From Acidobacteriota bacterium (GTDB lineage Bacteria > Acidobacteriota > Terriglobia > Versatilivoradales > Versatilivoraceae), in NCBI GenBank assembly GCA_026706225.1, contig JAPOZE010000050.1, positions 1-10,076 on the forward strand: 10,076 bases of DNA. Direction: 5' to 3'. This document shows, piece by piece, positions 1-6,968 of the stretch (the first letter of the stretch is position 1; every line of letters starts with the position of its first letter). The translations under genes and the position numbers were made by a program. The notes beneath the pieces are model-generated. The model had not been told where the DNA came from. It was given only the letters and a program-made list of their open reading frames with translations, and did not search any database.

Positions 1-160
1 TGTACGCCCCGCGCAGCTTGAAGGCCCCCACGGGCTGCAGGTTCTCGGCCTTCAGGTGCAGCGGCCCTGACGGCGTGTCGCGGAGGGGGACCAGCGGGGT
101 GCGCAGCACCGCGCCCCGGATGCGGTCTCCGGCTTCCTGGAGGTCGGCGAGGGTGATCAT
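1..160 (-). CDS. Threonine/serine dehydratase (PLP, fold type II), N-terminal fragment
   Basis: The first 53 residues of a pyridoxal-phosphate enzyme; the rest lies beyond the left edge. The visible part begins MITLADLQEAGDRIRG, continues with a TPL segment near residues 21-23, and ends in the motif AENLQPVGAFKLRGAY (residues 38-53). That motif is the cofactor-binding signature of threonine ammonia-lyase and serine dehydratase or racemase relatives (usual form ENLQ-x-x-GSFK-x-RGA). Lys48 would form the Schiff base with PLP. Here Ala replaces the usual Ser before the Phe-Lys pair. In this family such enzymes deaminate threonine or serine to 2-oxo acids in the cytosol. The start is the ATG complementary to 158-160; I see no clear Shine-Dalgarno upstream. 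It is divergent from the mannonate-dehydratase-like gene, with about 80 bp between them. The substrate (threonine, serine or a related hydroxy amino acid) cannot be settled from this fragment. Confidence 0.85.
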   Translation of the reverse strand, partial: MITLADLQEAGDRIRGAVLRTPLVPLRDTPSGPLHLKAENLQPVGAFKLRGAY

Positions 161-241
161 CGTTCGTGTGGCGGCTGGTGACGGGACACAAGGTTGTCGG
201 GGCTGCCGAATATCGTAGCATTGGCTGTAAGGGAGAAGAGA

Positions 242-1297
242 ATGCGCGTATCTGTGGGACACGACCCCGGGCTTTCCGACAGCTATCTGAGCAAGATGTG
301 CCAGCTCGGGGTGGACTGCATCGATTTCGGCAGCGGAGACTGGTTTCCCGGGGTGAAGGACCAGGGCTACCCCGATCTCGACGAGCTGGTCCGCATCCGC
401 CGCCGGCTGCGGTCCTGGGGCATGGACTGGAACCGGGTAACCCTGCCGGACATGACCGAGGCGTTCTTCCTCGACCGCGACGGGGCCGGGCGCGAGCTGG
501 AAAACAGCGCCGCGGCGCTGGCCGTCTTCGCCGAGGCCGGCGCTCCGATCGCCCGCCAGCGCTGCGAGGGGGACACCTTCAACCACCTGCTCCGCCACTA
601 TCGCTCGGTGCACCGGGGCGGCTATCTCGGGGCCGGGGATACGGTCCTGGGAGGACGCGCCCACCAGCTGTCGGAGCAGGAGCTGAGGAGCCGGAGGGTG
701 CACGTCTGGGACGGGGCCAGCACTGAACCGCCCGGCAGGGAGGCCCTCGACGACTGGTGGGACCACTTCTGCCGCATCTACGGGCGGCTCGTCCCGGTCG
801 CCGGCGAAACCGGGATAAAGCTCGCCATGCACCCCAGCGACATCCCCATGCCCGACACCCCGTTCGGCGGGCTCGGCTTCCACCGCATCATCGACAGCTT
901 TCCCGGCAGACAGGTCGGCTACCTCTACTGCTGCGGCACCCGCGCCGAGGCGGGCGGCCTGCCGCTGGTGCTCGACGAGATCGAGAACTACGGTCGCAAG
1001 GGGCGCATCTTCAGCGTGCACTTCCGCAACGTCCGGGCGTCGCTGGCCACCGCCCGGGCGTACGAGGAGACCGCCCTCGACGACGGCGACATGAACATGT
1101 CCAGGATCCTGCTCGCACTGGACCGGGTCGGGTTCGACGGCTGCGTCAACCCCGACCACATTCCGATCCTAGAGGGGGACTGGGCCGACAACATGAACCC
1201 GGCGAGCAGACAGGTTTCGCACCAGGGGCTGGCGTACGCCGTCGGCTACATCAAGGCCCTGCTGGCTGCCCTGGCGGATTTCAAGGGAAGGGGATAG
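242..1297 (+). CDS. Mannonate dehydratase-like protein (UxuA superfamily, TIM barrel)
   Basis: A 351-residue protein related to mannonate dehydratase, which removes water from D-mannonate to give 2-keto-3-deoxygluconate in glucuronate catabolism. The C-terminal half carries the family landmarks in order: His197 (HPSD), Cys230 (CCGT), His260 (HFRNV) and Asp305 (PDHIP). These match the His-Cys-His-Asp metal site of the family. They are followed by EETALDDGDMNM and a terminal GLAYAVGYIKALLAA helix. The N-terminal part (VSVGHDPGLSDSYL, GDWFPGVKDQGYPDLDELV) lacks the classical RQIPG-type motif, so this is a divergent member and its substrate may be another sugar acid. I chose the ATG at 242 because GGGAGAAG lies just upstream (231-238); the frame stays open back to a TTG at 194 with no better site. 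A weak promoter (TTGTCG 194-199, TAGCAT 216-221) is possible. The next gene starts 5 bp after the stop, so the two are probably co-transcribed. Confidence 0.8.
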   Translation: MRVSVGHDPGLSDSYLSKMCQLGVDCIDFGSGDWFPGVKDQGYPDLDELVRIRRRLRSWGMDWNRVTLPDMTEAFFLDRDGAGRELENSAAALAVFAEAGAPIARQRCEGDTFNHLLRHYRSVHRGGYLGAGDTVLGGRAHQLSEQELRSRRVHVWDGASTEPPGREALDDWWDHFCRIYGRLVPVAGETGIKLAMHPSDIPMPDTPFGGLGFHRIIDSFPGRQVGYLYCCGTRAEAGGLPLVLDEIENYGRKGRIFSVHFRNVRASLATARAYEETALDDGDMNMSRILLALDRVGFDGCVNPDHIPILEGDWADNMNPASRQVSHQGLAYAVGYIKALLAALADFKGRG

Positions 1298-1302
1298 CGC
1301 AG

Positions 1303-2406
1303 ATGTCGAAAACCTTCAGCATCGCAATCGTCGGGCACACCGGCCGCGGCAACTACGGACACGGCCTCGACATGGGGTTCGTCGGCGTCGAGGGGGCGCA
1401 CATAGCCGCCCTCGCCGACCCCGACGAAGAGGGCCGGGCTGCGGCGCTGGCCAGGACCGGCGCCGGCGCCGGCTACGCCGACTACCGCGAGATGCTCGAC
1501 GCGGAAAAACCGGACATCGCCGTCCTCGCCTCGCGCGAGATCGGCGACCACTGCCAGCTCGTGCTCGACGCCGCCGAGGCCGGCTGCAACATCTACCTCG
1601 AAAAGCCGGTGGCCGCCTCTCCCGCCGAGGTCGACCGCATGGCCGCCGCCTGCGAAAAGGCGGGGGTGCTGTGCGTCGTCGCCCATCCCTGGCGCGGCCA
1701 CCCGCCGATCCAGCGCGTCGCCATTCCGATGATCCGGGCCGGCGGGAAGATCGGCGAACCGCGGCTGTGCCGCGTCCACGGCATGAACGGCAGCCACGGC
1801 GGCGACCAGCTCTTCCTCGACCTCTACCCCCACTTCTTCGATTTCCTCTGGCAGCTGTTCGGGGAGCCGCTGTGGTGCCACGCCCACCTGACGGAAGGCG
1901 GGCGGGACGCGGTGCCGGCCGGCCTCGAGCCGGGCGCCGAGGGCATGGGCCTGGTCGCCGGCGACGGCATCAGGGCCTACTACCAGTTCCCCTCGGGAGT
2001 GGCCGCGGACTTCGAGTCGTACCGCGGCGATTCCGGGGAGATGCCCTACCGCATCGACATCCACGGCACCACCGGAACCCTGTCGCTTCCCGGGCCGATG
2101 TCCAACCAGCCCGACATCTACTACCACCCGCAGGTCAGCCCGAAGCTGTTCGGCGACGACCGCTGGGAGGTGGTCCCCTCCGAGCCGCCGCCCGACGCCG
2201 AGAAGTGGGTGAAGGCCCACCGCCGCATGGCGCGCTCGATGATGGACATGCTGGAGGGGAAGGAACCGGAGTGGGAGCTGGTGCAGTTGGGGAATGCGCG
2301 CCTCTATCTCGAGATGGCGATGATGGCCCACGCCTCGCACATGGCGGGCGCGCGGGTGTCGCTGCCGCTGGCAACCGCGGACAACCCCTTCGACGACTGG
2401 GAGTGA
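1303..2406 (+). CDS. Gfo/Idh/MocA-family oxidoreductase
   Basis: A 367-residue NAD(P)-dependent dehydrogenase of the glucose-fructose oxidoreductase/inositol dehydrogenase family. The Rossmann fold opens with SIAIVGHTGRGNYGHG (residues 6-21), a GxxGxG-type nucleotide loop, followed by the strand HIAALADPD (33-41). EKPVAAS (100-106) is the conserved EKP motif whose lysine (Lys101) is catalytic in the family. GGDQLFLDLYPHFFDFL (166-182) supplies the usual D-x3-H pair (Asp173, His177) of the substrate pocket. The C-terminal sheet includes IDIHGTTGTLSL (251-262). Length is normal and no residue looks lost. The start follows the upstream stop by 5 bp, with GGAAGGGG (1286-1293) as a plausible ribosome-binding site. 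Pairing with a mannonate-dehydratase-like enzyme suggests the oxidation or reduction step of a sugar or sugar-acid pathway. The substrate cannot be read from sequence in this family. Confidence 0.9.
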   Translation: MSKTFSIAIVGHTGRGNYGHGLDMGFVGVEGAHIAALADPDEEGRAAALARTGAGAGYADYREMLDAEKPDIAVLASREIGDHCQLVLDAAEAGCNIYLEKPVAASPAEVDRMAAACEKAGVLCVVAHPWRGHPPIQRVAIPMIRAGGKIGEPRLCRVHGMNGSHGGDQLFLDLYPHFFDFLWQLFGEPLWCHAHLTEGGRDAVPAGLEPGAEGMGLVAGDGIRAYYQFPSGVAADFESYRGDSGEMPYRIDIHGTTGTLSLPGPMSNQPDIYYHPQVSPKLFGDDRWEVVPSEPPPDAEKWVKAHRRMARSMMDMLEGKEPEWELVQLGNARLYLEMAMMAHASHMAGARVSLPLATADNPFDDWE

Positions 2407-2724
2407 CCTCGAAGGGCGGCTGGCACCCGGACCCGGGGGGAAGGACGCTTCTTCAGACCTGGGCTGTGTCGGGTGGCGCGGCGGGTGCGGCGGGTTGGGT
2501 TTCGAAGTCCGATGGGCCGGCCCGAAGCCCCGGGGATTCCGGCGCGCGCCAGAGGACGGCGGTCGTTTTCCGGGGTTCAGGGGTGCGCGGGAAGGTGGAC
2601 ATCTGCCGCGCGAACCATGTGGGGCAGGCCGTCGCTCGGAGGTATTCCCGGGCCACCGGCAACGCTGAGCGCAGCAACAGTGAGTCGGCCGTACCAGCCC
2701 CGGATCGCTCCGGGTAACCCTCGG
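2407..2724. other. Intergenic region, no gene seen
   Basis: About 320 bp of very GC-rich sequence between two convergent genes. Open frames cross it on both strands, but their translations are Arg/Pro/Gly-rich low-complexity shadows without domain motifs, as expected at this GC content. It contains short palindromes such as GGGCCGGCCC (about 2516-2525) and a hairpin at 2699-2714. No T-rich terminator tail is visible for the plus-strand operon that ends at 2406. Confidence 0.6.
2699..2714 (-). terminator. Candidate stem-loop after the cytochrome lipoprotein gene
   Basis: A perfect 6-bp inverted repeat with a 4-nt loop (CCCGGA TCGC TCCGGG on the plus strand). It begins about 10 nt past the stop codon of the minus-strand lipoprotein gene. 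There is no U-tract, so it could help stop transcription or protect the 3' end, but it is not a canonical intrinsic terminator. Short GC hairpins are common by chance here. Confidence 0.3.
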
Positions 2725-3216
2725 CTACTCGAGCGGGGCCCCGTCCTCGACCCATTCCTCGACCAGGGCGATCTGCTCCGCGTCGAGAGCCCTGGCCGGG
2801 GGCATGCGGTCGCCGGCGATCCCCTCGTCTCCGCGCATCTTCATCAGCAGGTAGGAGTTCACCGGGTCGCCCGGTACGACGAGGTTGAAGTCCGGCTTGG
2901 CCTCGCTGGGCACGTCGACGATCGCTGTCGCGATATCCTCGGCCTGGAGAGAAAGCCCGCCGGCGCGCGTGGTTCCCGAATGGCAGCCGGAGGTGGCGCA
3001 TCGAGGGGTGAAGATCTCCCCGCTGAGACGGACCAGGGTCACCGCCGGCCGGCTGCCGCCGTCGGTCGGCCCGCCGTCGGTGTCGGCCGGCCCGCCGTCC
3101 GGGGCGCCGCCGGAGGGACCTGCCGGGGATCCGTCCCCGGAAGACCCGCAGGCCAGCAGCGCCGCGGCAAGTCCGAGGGGAAGGAGGGAAACTGCTCGTT
3201 TCTTTCCGGGTTTCAT
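2725..3216 (-). CDS. Small lipoprotein c-type cytochrome (CX4CH haem motif)
   Basis: A 163-residue secreted lipoprotein. Residues 1-23 form a lipoprotein signal: basic MKPGKKR, then a hydrophobic stretch ending in LLAC, with Cys23 as the lipidated residue. Residues 24-56 are a flexible Gly/Ser/Pro/Asp linker (repeats such as DGGPADTDGGPTDGG). The globular part carries FTPRCATSGCHSG with Cys73, Cys78 and His79, a CX4CH haem-c attachment site rather than the usual CXXCH. The C-terminal segment GDRMPPARALDAEQIALVEEW (135-155) contains Met138, a likely sixth haem ligand. It ends in the W-x-x-x-GAP pattern typical of planctomycete/myxobacterial cytochrome domains. The likely role is electron transfer on the membrane's outer face or in the periplasm; partners are unknown. 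The start is the ATG complementary to 3214-3216, with only a weak GGAAA upstream. No oxidase or other redox gene lies next to it, so it appears to be a single-gene unit. Confidence 0.75.
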   Translation of the reverse strand: MKPGKKRAVSLLPLGLAAALLACGSSGDGSPAGPSGGAPDGGPADTDGGPTDGGSRPAVTLVRLSGEIFTPRCATSGCHSGTTRAGGLSLQAEDIATAIVDVPSEAKPDFNLVVPGDPVNSYLLMKMRGDEGIAGDRMPPARALDAEQIALVEEWVEDGAPLE

Positions 3217-3399
3217 CTGGTTTCCGTTCTGGTTTGGAAGGTCCGGGTCGTCATGGCAGCCCCATGCTGAGAATCAGGGGCGGCGGCAGCCGGGTACGCG
3301 GCGGAAAGCCCCGCCGGCATTCGCTGACGCAGATTGAGGCAGCGGACGCAAATCAAAACCTGCTTCAAACCGCGGGGGCAACCTGTTCTGCTTCCATCT

Positions 3400-3417
3400 G
3401 CCCGGGCTTACCCGGGC
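3400..3417 (-). terminator. Stem-loop spanning the PhyH stop codon
   Basis: A perfect 7-bp inverted repeat with a 4-nt loop (GCCCGGG CTTA CCCGGGC, plus strand). The TAA stop of the minus-strand PhyH gene sits in the loop. No U-run follows on the minus strand, so termination activity is uncertain. The hairpin may simply act as a 3' stabiliser, or be chance in GC-rich DNA. Confidence 0.3.
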
Positions 3418-4364
3418 TCCGCCGGCTTCCGCCCCCGCCTGGGACCGCGGGGCCTGTGGGTTTCGTAGCGCTGCCGGATCTCGCTGAACTCCCGCCAGTC
3501 GGTCACCACCGACTCGGGATCTGCCCGGCTCTGGAGGATGAAGTCCGCCTCGGGAGGGTAGCAGGCGATCTGCTCGTCCGGCCTGCCGGGGTCGAAATCC
3601 TCGGGCAGCTCGCCGACGTTGTTGGGCACCCTCGCCGACTGGTAGCGGACGTCGACGGCCCAGCGCACCACGTCGACGCTGTGCTGGGTCGAGGAGTGGG
3701 GGGTCAGGTTGGTGAGAAACAGGACGCCCCCCGCCGGCACCGGCACGGTCACCGGTTCGGCTGGCGGCAGGTCGGGATCGGTGATGACGAGGTAGCCTCC
3801 CGGACCGTTGGTGTGGTGGCGGGACACGCCGCGGCGGTGGCAGCGCGGCAGCACCCGCAGGCAGCCGTTCTCGGGGGTGGCGTCGACCAGCGGAATCCAG
3901 CAGGTGACGATCAGCTCGCCGTCGCAGTGGGGGCTGAAGTACCCCGAGTCCTGGTGCCAGGGGACGGCCCCCCGCTTCCATTCCGGTATCTTGGGGCGGA
4001 TGCGGTAGACGGAGGAACCGACGATCTCCTCGCCGACCAGGGATTCGATCTTCGCCAGGATCTTCGGGTTGCGCACGAAATCGAAGAACGCAGGACCGCT
4101 GTGGCCGCCGCCCCCCTTGCCCATGATCGCGCCGATGATTTCCGGCGCCTCCCGGAACACCCGGGTGAGGCGGCGCTCGAACGGCTCTTCCTCGTACAGG
4201 CGGCTGAGCTTTCCCTCCGCCTTCAGCTCGAGCGCCCTGGTGTGGATGACCTCGGTGAGCTCGTCCCGGAGGGGTTGGACGTCCTCCGGGGCGAACACGT
4301 CGGGCACCATGAGGTACCCTTCCTCGAGGTACTGCTCGACCTGTGCTTTCGCGAGACCTTGCAT
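3408..4364 (-). CDS. Phytanoyl-CoA dioxygenase (PhyH) family Fe(II)/2-oxoglutarate oxygenase
   Basis: A 318-residue non-haem iron oxygenase of the PhyH family. It would use Fe(II), O2 and 2-oxoglutarate to hydroxylate a small organic substrate in the cytosol. The N-terminus AQVEQYLEEGYLMVPDVF (residues 7-24) is the family's typical opening. The iron site is WHQDSGY (His137, Asp139) plus the distal His223 in NLTPHSS. Arg234, eleven residues after the distal His, is placed to bind 2-oxoglutarate, as in human PhyH. The core between them (CWIPLVDATPENGCLRVLPRCHRRG) is well conserved in type. Start: I prefer the ATG complementary to 4362-4364, because GGAG lies 6-7 nt upstream. An in-frame ATG at 4376 would add four residues but has an SD-like run directly abutting it. 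An ATG at 4436 would lie in the putative promoter. Substrates in this family are diverse, and none can be assigned here. Confidence 0.85.
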   Translation of the reverse strand: MQGLAKAQVEQYLEEGYLMVPDVFAPEDVQPLRDELTEVIHTRALELKAEGKLSRLYEEEPFERRLTRVFREAPEIIGAIMGKGGGGHSGPAFFDFVRNPKILAKIESLVGEEIVGSSVYRIRPKIPEWKRGAVPWHQDSGYFSPHCDGELIVTCWIPLVDATPENGCLRVLPRCHRRGVSRHHTNGPGGYLVITDPDLPPAEPVTVPVPAGGVLFLTNLTPHSSTQHSVDVVRWAVDVRYQSARVPNNVGELPEDFDPGRPDEQIACYPPEADFILQSRADPESVVTDWREFSEIRQRYETHRPRGPRRGRKPAEPG

Positions 4365-4406
4365 CGGTTTCTCCATCCCTTTACCGCCGGGAATCGAAGT
4401 CGCCTC

Positions 4407-4436
4407 AAGATAACCGGGGCCGAACCGTGCCGGCAA
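4407..4436 (-). promoter_or_regulatory. Candidate sigma70-type promoter for the minus-strand PhyH gene
   Basis: On the minus strand TTGCCG (4436-4431) and TATCTT (4412-4407) are separated by 18 bp. Each matches the consensus -35 or -10 hexamer at four of six positions. Transcription would begin near 4400, about 35 nt before the preferred start codon. It lies in the 180-bp divergent intergenic region shared with the plus-strand operon. This is a by-eye match only; sigma70 consensus may not apply in this organism. Confidence 0.3.
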
Positions 4437-4544
4437 CAGCGAAAACTCTTGCTCCGGTATCGGCAGGGGGTTCTCTTTTTCGGTCGTACCCGGCCCCGAG
4501 CCCGATCGGCTTTCGATGGCATACAGGTATCCTCAGCGGACGGC

Positions 4545-4922
4545 ATGGCGATGAACAGCAGACAGGCGGAACTGACCGAGACCCTCGTGGCCGATCTGAA
4601 AGACGGAGCCCTTACCGAAGAGGGGCTGCGCACCGGCATCGCCGCGGTCGCCGCGGCGAACGGAACCCGCCAGGATCTCCTCTACCTGCACTGCAGCACG
4701 ACTTCCCCCGCTTCCCCCGTGCAGGGGATCTCCCTGTTCGAAGGGGGGCGGGAGCAGGAGCTCAGCTCCGACCCGGAGGAGTGGCCGTACCAGTCGGTGC
4801 TCGACGCCATCGCCGAAGGCTGGCGGGTGATCTCCTTTCCCGACATGTCCCTGCTCACCCTGGGCGCCGACGAGTTCCACGGCCTCGGGTTTCTCTTCGT
4901 CCTCGAACGGGGGAGTCAGTGA
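4545..4922 (+). CDS. Small hypothetical protein, translationally coupled to PhyH gene
   Basis: A 125-residue soluble protein that I do not recognise. The first 40 residues are helical and Ala/Glu-rich (NSRQAELTETLVADLKDG, then LTEEGLRTGIAAVAAANG). The rest alternates strands and helices: DLLYLHCSTTS (44-54), ISLFEGG (62-68), EEWPYQSVLDAIAEGWRVI (78-96), FPDMSLL (98-104) and a final strand GLGFLFVLERG (113-123). There is no signal peptide, membrane segment, Cys cluster or nuclease-like motif. The stop codon TGA overlaps the next gene's ATG by one base (4922), a classic translational-coupling arrangement, so its product may act with the PhyH oxygenase. Start: ATG 4545; an ATG two codons later is also possible. 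The Shine-Dalgarno is weak. Codon-position GC bias and tight coupling argue for a real gene rather than a chance frame. Confidence 0.65.
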   Translation: MAMNSRQAELTETLVADLKDGALTEEGLRTGIAAVAAANGTRQDLLYLHCSTTSPASPVQGISLFEGGREQELSSDPEEWPYQSVLDAIAEGWRVISFPDMSLLTLGADEFHGLGFLFVLERGSQ

Positions 4923-5770
4923 TGGCGGCGACCGGCGGAAAGACCCACGACTGCGAGCCGACCCTGACCGACTCGCAGGTCCTCGAGTTCTGCAAGAACG
5001 GGTACCTGCTCCTCGAAGGGGTGGTCCCCGGCGACTTAAACCGGATGGCCAGGGAGTACCTCGAAGCCGATACCTGGTACGAGCCCACCGGCATTCTCGG
5101 AGAGGACTGGTTCCTCGACGGGGTGATCTGCAACCGGGAGGCGGCCGGGGCGGTGCGTTCCCTTCTGGGGGCCGACTTCCACCTCCCGGTGCTGATGAGC
5201 AACCACCGGGTGACCGGCCCGTTCCCGGCGACAAGCGGCTGGCACGTCGACGGCAACTCCTTCTGGGGCCCGGAGCTCAACTACCTCCAGGTCTTCTACT
5301 ACCCCCAGGACACCCCGGCCGAAGCGGGGCCGACAGAGGTGCTGCCGGGTTCCCACCTCATCCACAACAAGGCCCGCTTCATGGGCCACCTGAACGCCAT
5401 CCGCGGCGCCGTCTCCACCGCGGCCCCGGAGGGCTCGATCTTCCTGACCGCGTACCAGATCTGGCACCGCCGCGGGCGCTCGACGGTAAAGCGGCTGCGC
5501 AACATGCTGAAGTATTTCTACTGGCGCACCGTTCCTCCGCAGCGCGACTGGATCCGCGAGCCGGACTTCGACTTTTCCCGGGCCGGGTACGGCGGCCCGT
5601 CGAGCCAGTTCGTCGAGCAGTTCCGCGGCGACTGCAAGACCGCGGAGATGTTCCTGTGGCTGTGCGGCCGCCACGAGTCCTACCGCAACCTCGGCGGCCA
5701 GAGCTGGCCGCTGCCCGGCAACCGCAACGAGGTGCCGTACGGATTTCCCGAAGAGTTGGCCGCCCGCTGA
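4922..5770 (+). CDS. Phytanoyl-CoA dioxygenase (PhyH) family oxygenase, second copy
   Basis: A 282-residue Fe(II)/2-oxoglutarate-dependent oxygenase. The N-terminus LTDSQVLEFCKNGYLLLEGVV (residues 15-35) is the PhyH opening helix and strand. The iron-binding set is WHVDG (His108, Asp110) and the distal His182 in YQIWHRRG. Arg193, eleven residues after the distal His, is the expected 2-oxoglutarate anchor. The core segment AEAGPTEVLPGSHL (134-147) is the conserved turn before the distal half, and all catalytic residues are present. It differs strongly from the minus-strand PhyH protein across the divergent region (for example WHVDG against WHQDSGY), so this is not a recent tandem duplicate. 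It begins at the ATG overlapping the small upstream gene's stop and is followed after 18 bp by the radical SAM gene, so the three probably form one transcript. The substrate is unknown. Confidence 0.85.
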   Translation: MAATGGKTHDCEPTLTDSQVLEFCKNGYLLLEGVVPGDLNRMAREYLEADTWYEPTGILGEDWFLDGVICNREAAGAVRSLLGADFHLPVLMSNHRVTGPFPATSGWHVDGNSFWGPELNYLQVFYYPQDTPAEAGPTEVLPGSHLIHNKARFMGHLNAIRGAVSTAAPEGSIFLTAYQIWHRRGRSTVKRLRNMLKYFYWRTVPPQRDWIREPDFDFSRAGYGGPSSQFVEQFRGDCKTAEMFLWLCGRHESYRNLGGQSWPLPGNRNEVPYGFPEELAAR

Positions 5771-5788
5771 CGCCGGCGGGGTTTCCCG

Positions 5789-6889
5789 ATGACCGAGGTC
5801 GCCGGCCACAACCTGCCCTTCGACAGCCGCGGCGCCCCGGAGCACCGGGGCCGCGCCGCCGTTCTCAACACCGCCAACCGCTTCGAGCCGCTGCACGTCG
5901 AGCTCGACCCGGTCGAGCCGGACAGCGAGGAGGCGGAACGGCCCGCGGCGCGCACCCGGTTCTTTGTCGACAGCAGCCGCTCCGCCCTTGCCGAAAACGA
6001 CAGTCCCGACCTCGGCTTCCGCTTCAGCATCAACCCCTATCGCGGCTGCGAGCACGGCTGCATCTACTGCTACGCGCGCCCGAGCCACGAGTACCTCGGG
6101 TTTTCCGCCGGCCTCGACTTCGAGACGAAGATCCTGGTGAAGCAGAACCTGCCCGAGCTGCTGGCCGCCGAGTTCCGCCGCAACTCCTGGCAGCCCCAGA
6201 CCGTGGCCCTGTCGGGCAACACCGACTGCTACCAGCCGGTCGAGCGCAGGCTCGGGATCACGCGCCGCTGCCTGCAGACCTTCCTCGAGTTCCGCAACCC
6301 GGTCACGATCATCACCAAGAACCACCTCGTCACCCGCGACCTCGACCTCCTCGTAGAGCTGGCGGCGCTCGACCTCGTGCACGTCACCCTGTCGATAACC
6401 AGTCTGCGTCCGGAACTCACCAACATCATGGAGCCGCGCACTTCGCGGCCGCAGCGGCGCCTGCGGGCCATCGAGCAGCTCGCCGAGGCAGGGGTGCCGG
6501 CCGGGGTCAACGTCGCCCCGCTGATTCCGGGGCTGACCGACCACGAGGCGCCTGAAATCCTGAAAGAGGTCGCTGCCCGCGGCGGCCGCTGGGCCGGGTT
6601 CCAGATTGTCCGCCTCCCGGGTGCGGTCGCCCCGCTCTTTCTCGACTGGCTGAAGCGGAACCTTCCCGACCGGGCGGAAAAGGTGGTTGGCCGGATCGGG
6701 AAGGTCCGAGGCGGCGGCATCAGCGACTCCCGCTTCGGCAGCCGCTTCACCGGGGAGGGGGAATTGGCGGACCTGACGAGGAGGCTGTTCGAGATGGCGC
6801 GGCGCAAGCACGGGCTCGACCGCAGCGACCACCGGCTGACCACCCGTCACTTCCGCCGCGGCGGCGGGGAGCAGTTGGAGTTGTTCTGA
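5789..6889 (+). CDS. PA0069-family radical SAM protein
   Basis: A 366-residue radical S-adenosylmethionine enzyme of the PA0069/Rv2578c type, a branch of COG1533 related to spore photoproduct lyase. The 4Fe-4S motif is CEHGCIYC, with Cys87, Cys91 and Cys94 (CX3CX2C). It is followed by the family signature YARPSHEYLGFSAGLDFETK (95-114) and LSGNTDCYQPVE (141-152). The N-terminus has the typical GRAAVLNTANRFEP segment (21-34). Radical SAM chemistry cleaves SAM to a 5'-deoxyadenosyl radical. The reaction of this subfamily is, to my knowledge, not established, and the repair label of the COG is by homology. The start ATG at 5789 lies 18 bp after the PhyH stop, with a G-rich stretch (GGCGGGG) upstream. 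It is the last GC-rich gene before base composition falls. Members occur widely in bacteria without fixed neighbours, so the link with PhyH may be only transcriptional. Confidence 0.9.
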   Translation: MTEVAGHNLPFDSRGAPEHRGRAAVLNTANRFEPLHVELDPVEPDSEEAERPAARTRFFVDSSRSALAENDSPDLGFRFSINPYRGCEHGCIYCYARPSHEYLGFSAGLDFETKILVKQNLPELLAAEFRRNSWQPQTVALSGNTDCYQPVERRLGITRRCLQTFLEFRNPVTIITKNHLVTRDLDLLVELAALDLVHVTLSITSLRPELTNIMEPRTSRPQRRLRAIEQLAEAGVPAGVNVAPLIPGLTDHEAPEILKEVAARGGRWAGFQIVRLPGAVAPLFLDWLKRNLPDRAEKVVGRIGKVRGGGISDSRFGSRFTGEGELADLTRRLFEMARRKHGLDRSDHRLTTRHFRRGGGEQLELF

Positions 6890-6968
6890 GACCCGGGGAT
6901 TGTATTACTACTCTGTCTAGGACGGTGCGGATACTGGCAAGTAGAAACAGCCGGCGGATAGAGACAAA

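Noticed and set aside
1246..2340. Long minus-strand open frame antisense to the Gfo/Idh/MocA gene
   Set aside because: A shadow of GC-rich coding DNA: it is His/Val/Gly-rich without motifs, and the opposite strand carries clear Rossmann and EKP motifs.
2453..3001. Minus-strand open frame overlapping the cytochrome lipoprotein gene
   Set aside because: It is Arg/Gly/Pro-rich and motif-free, while the alternative frame has a signal peptide, lipobox and haem motif.
5036..6850. 604-codon minus-strand open frame across the PhyH and radical SAM genes
   Set aside because: It spans two well-supported plus-strand genes and their gap, and has no domain signature. It results from low stop-codon frequency at high GC.
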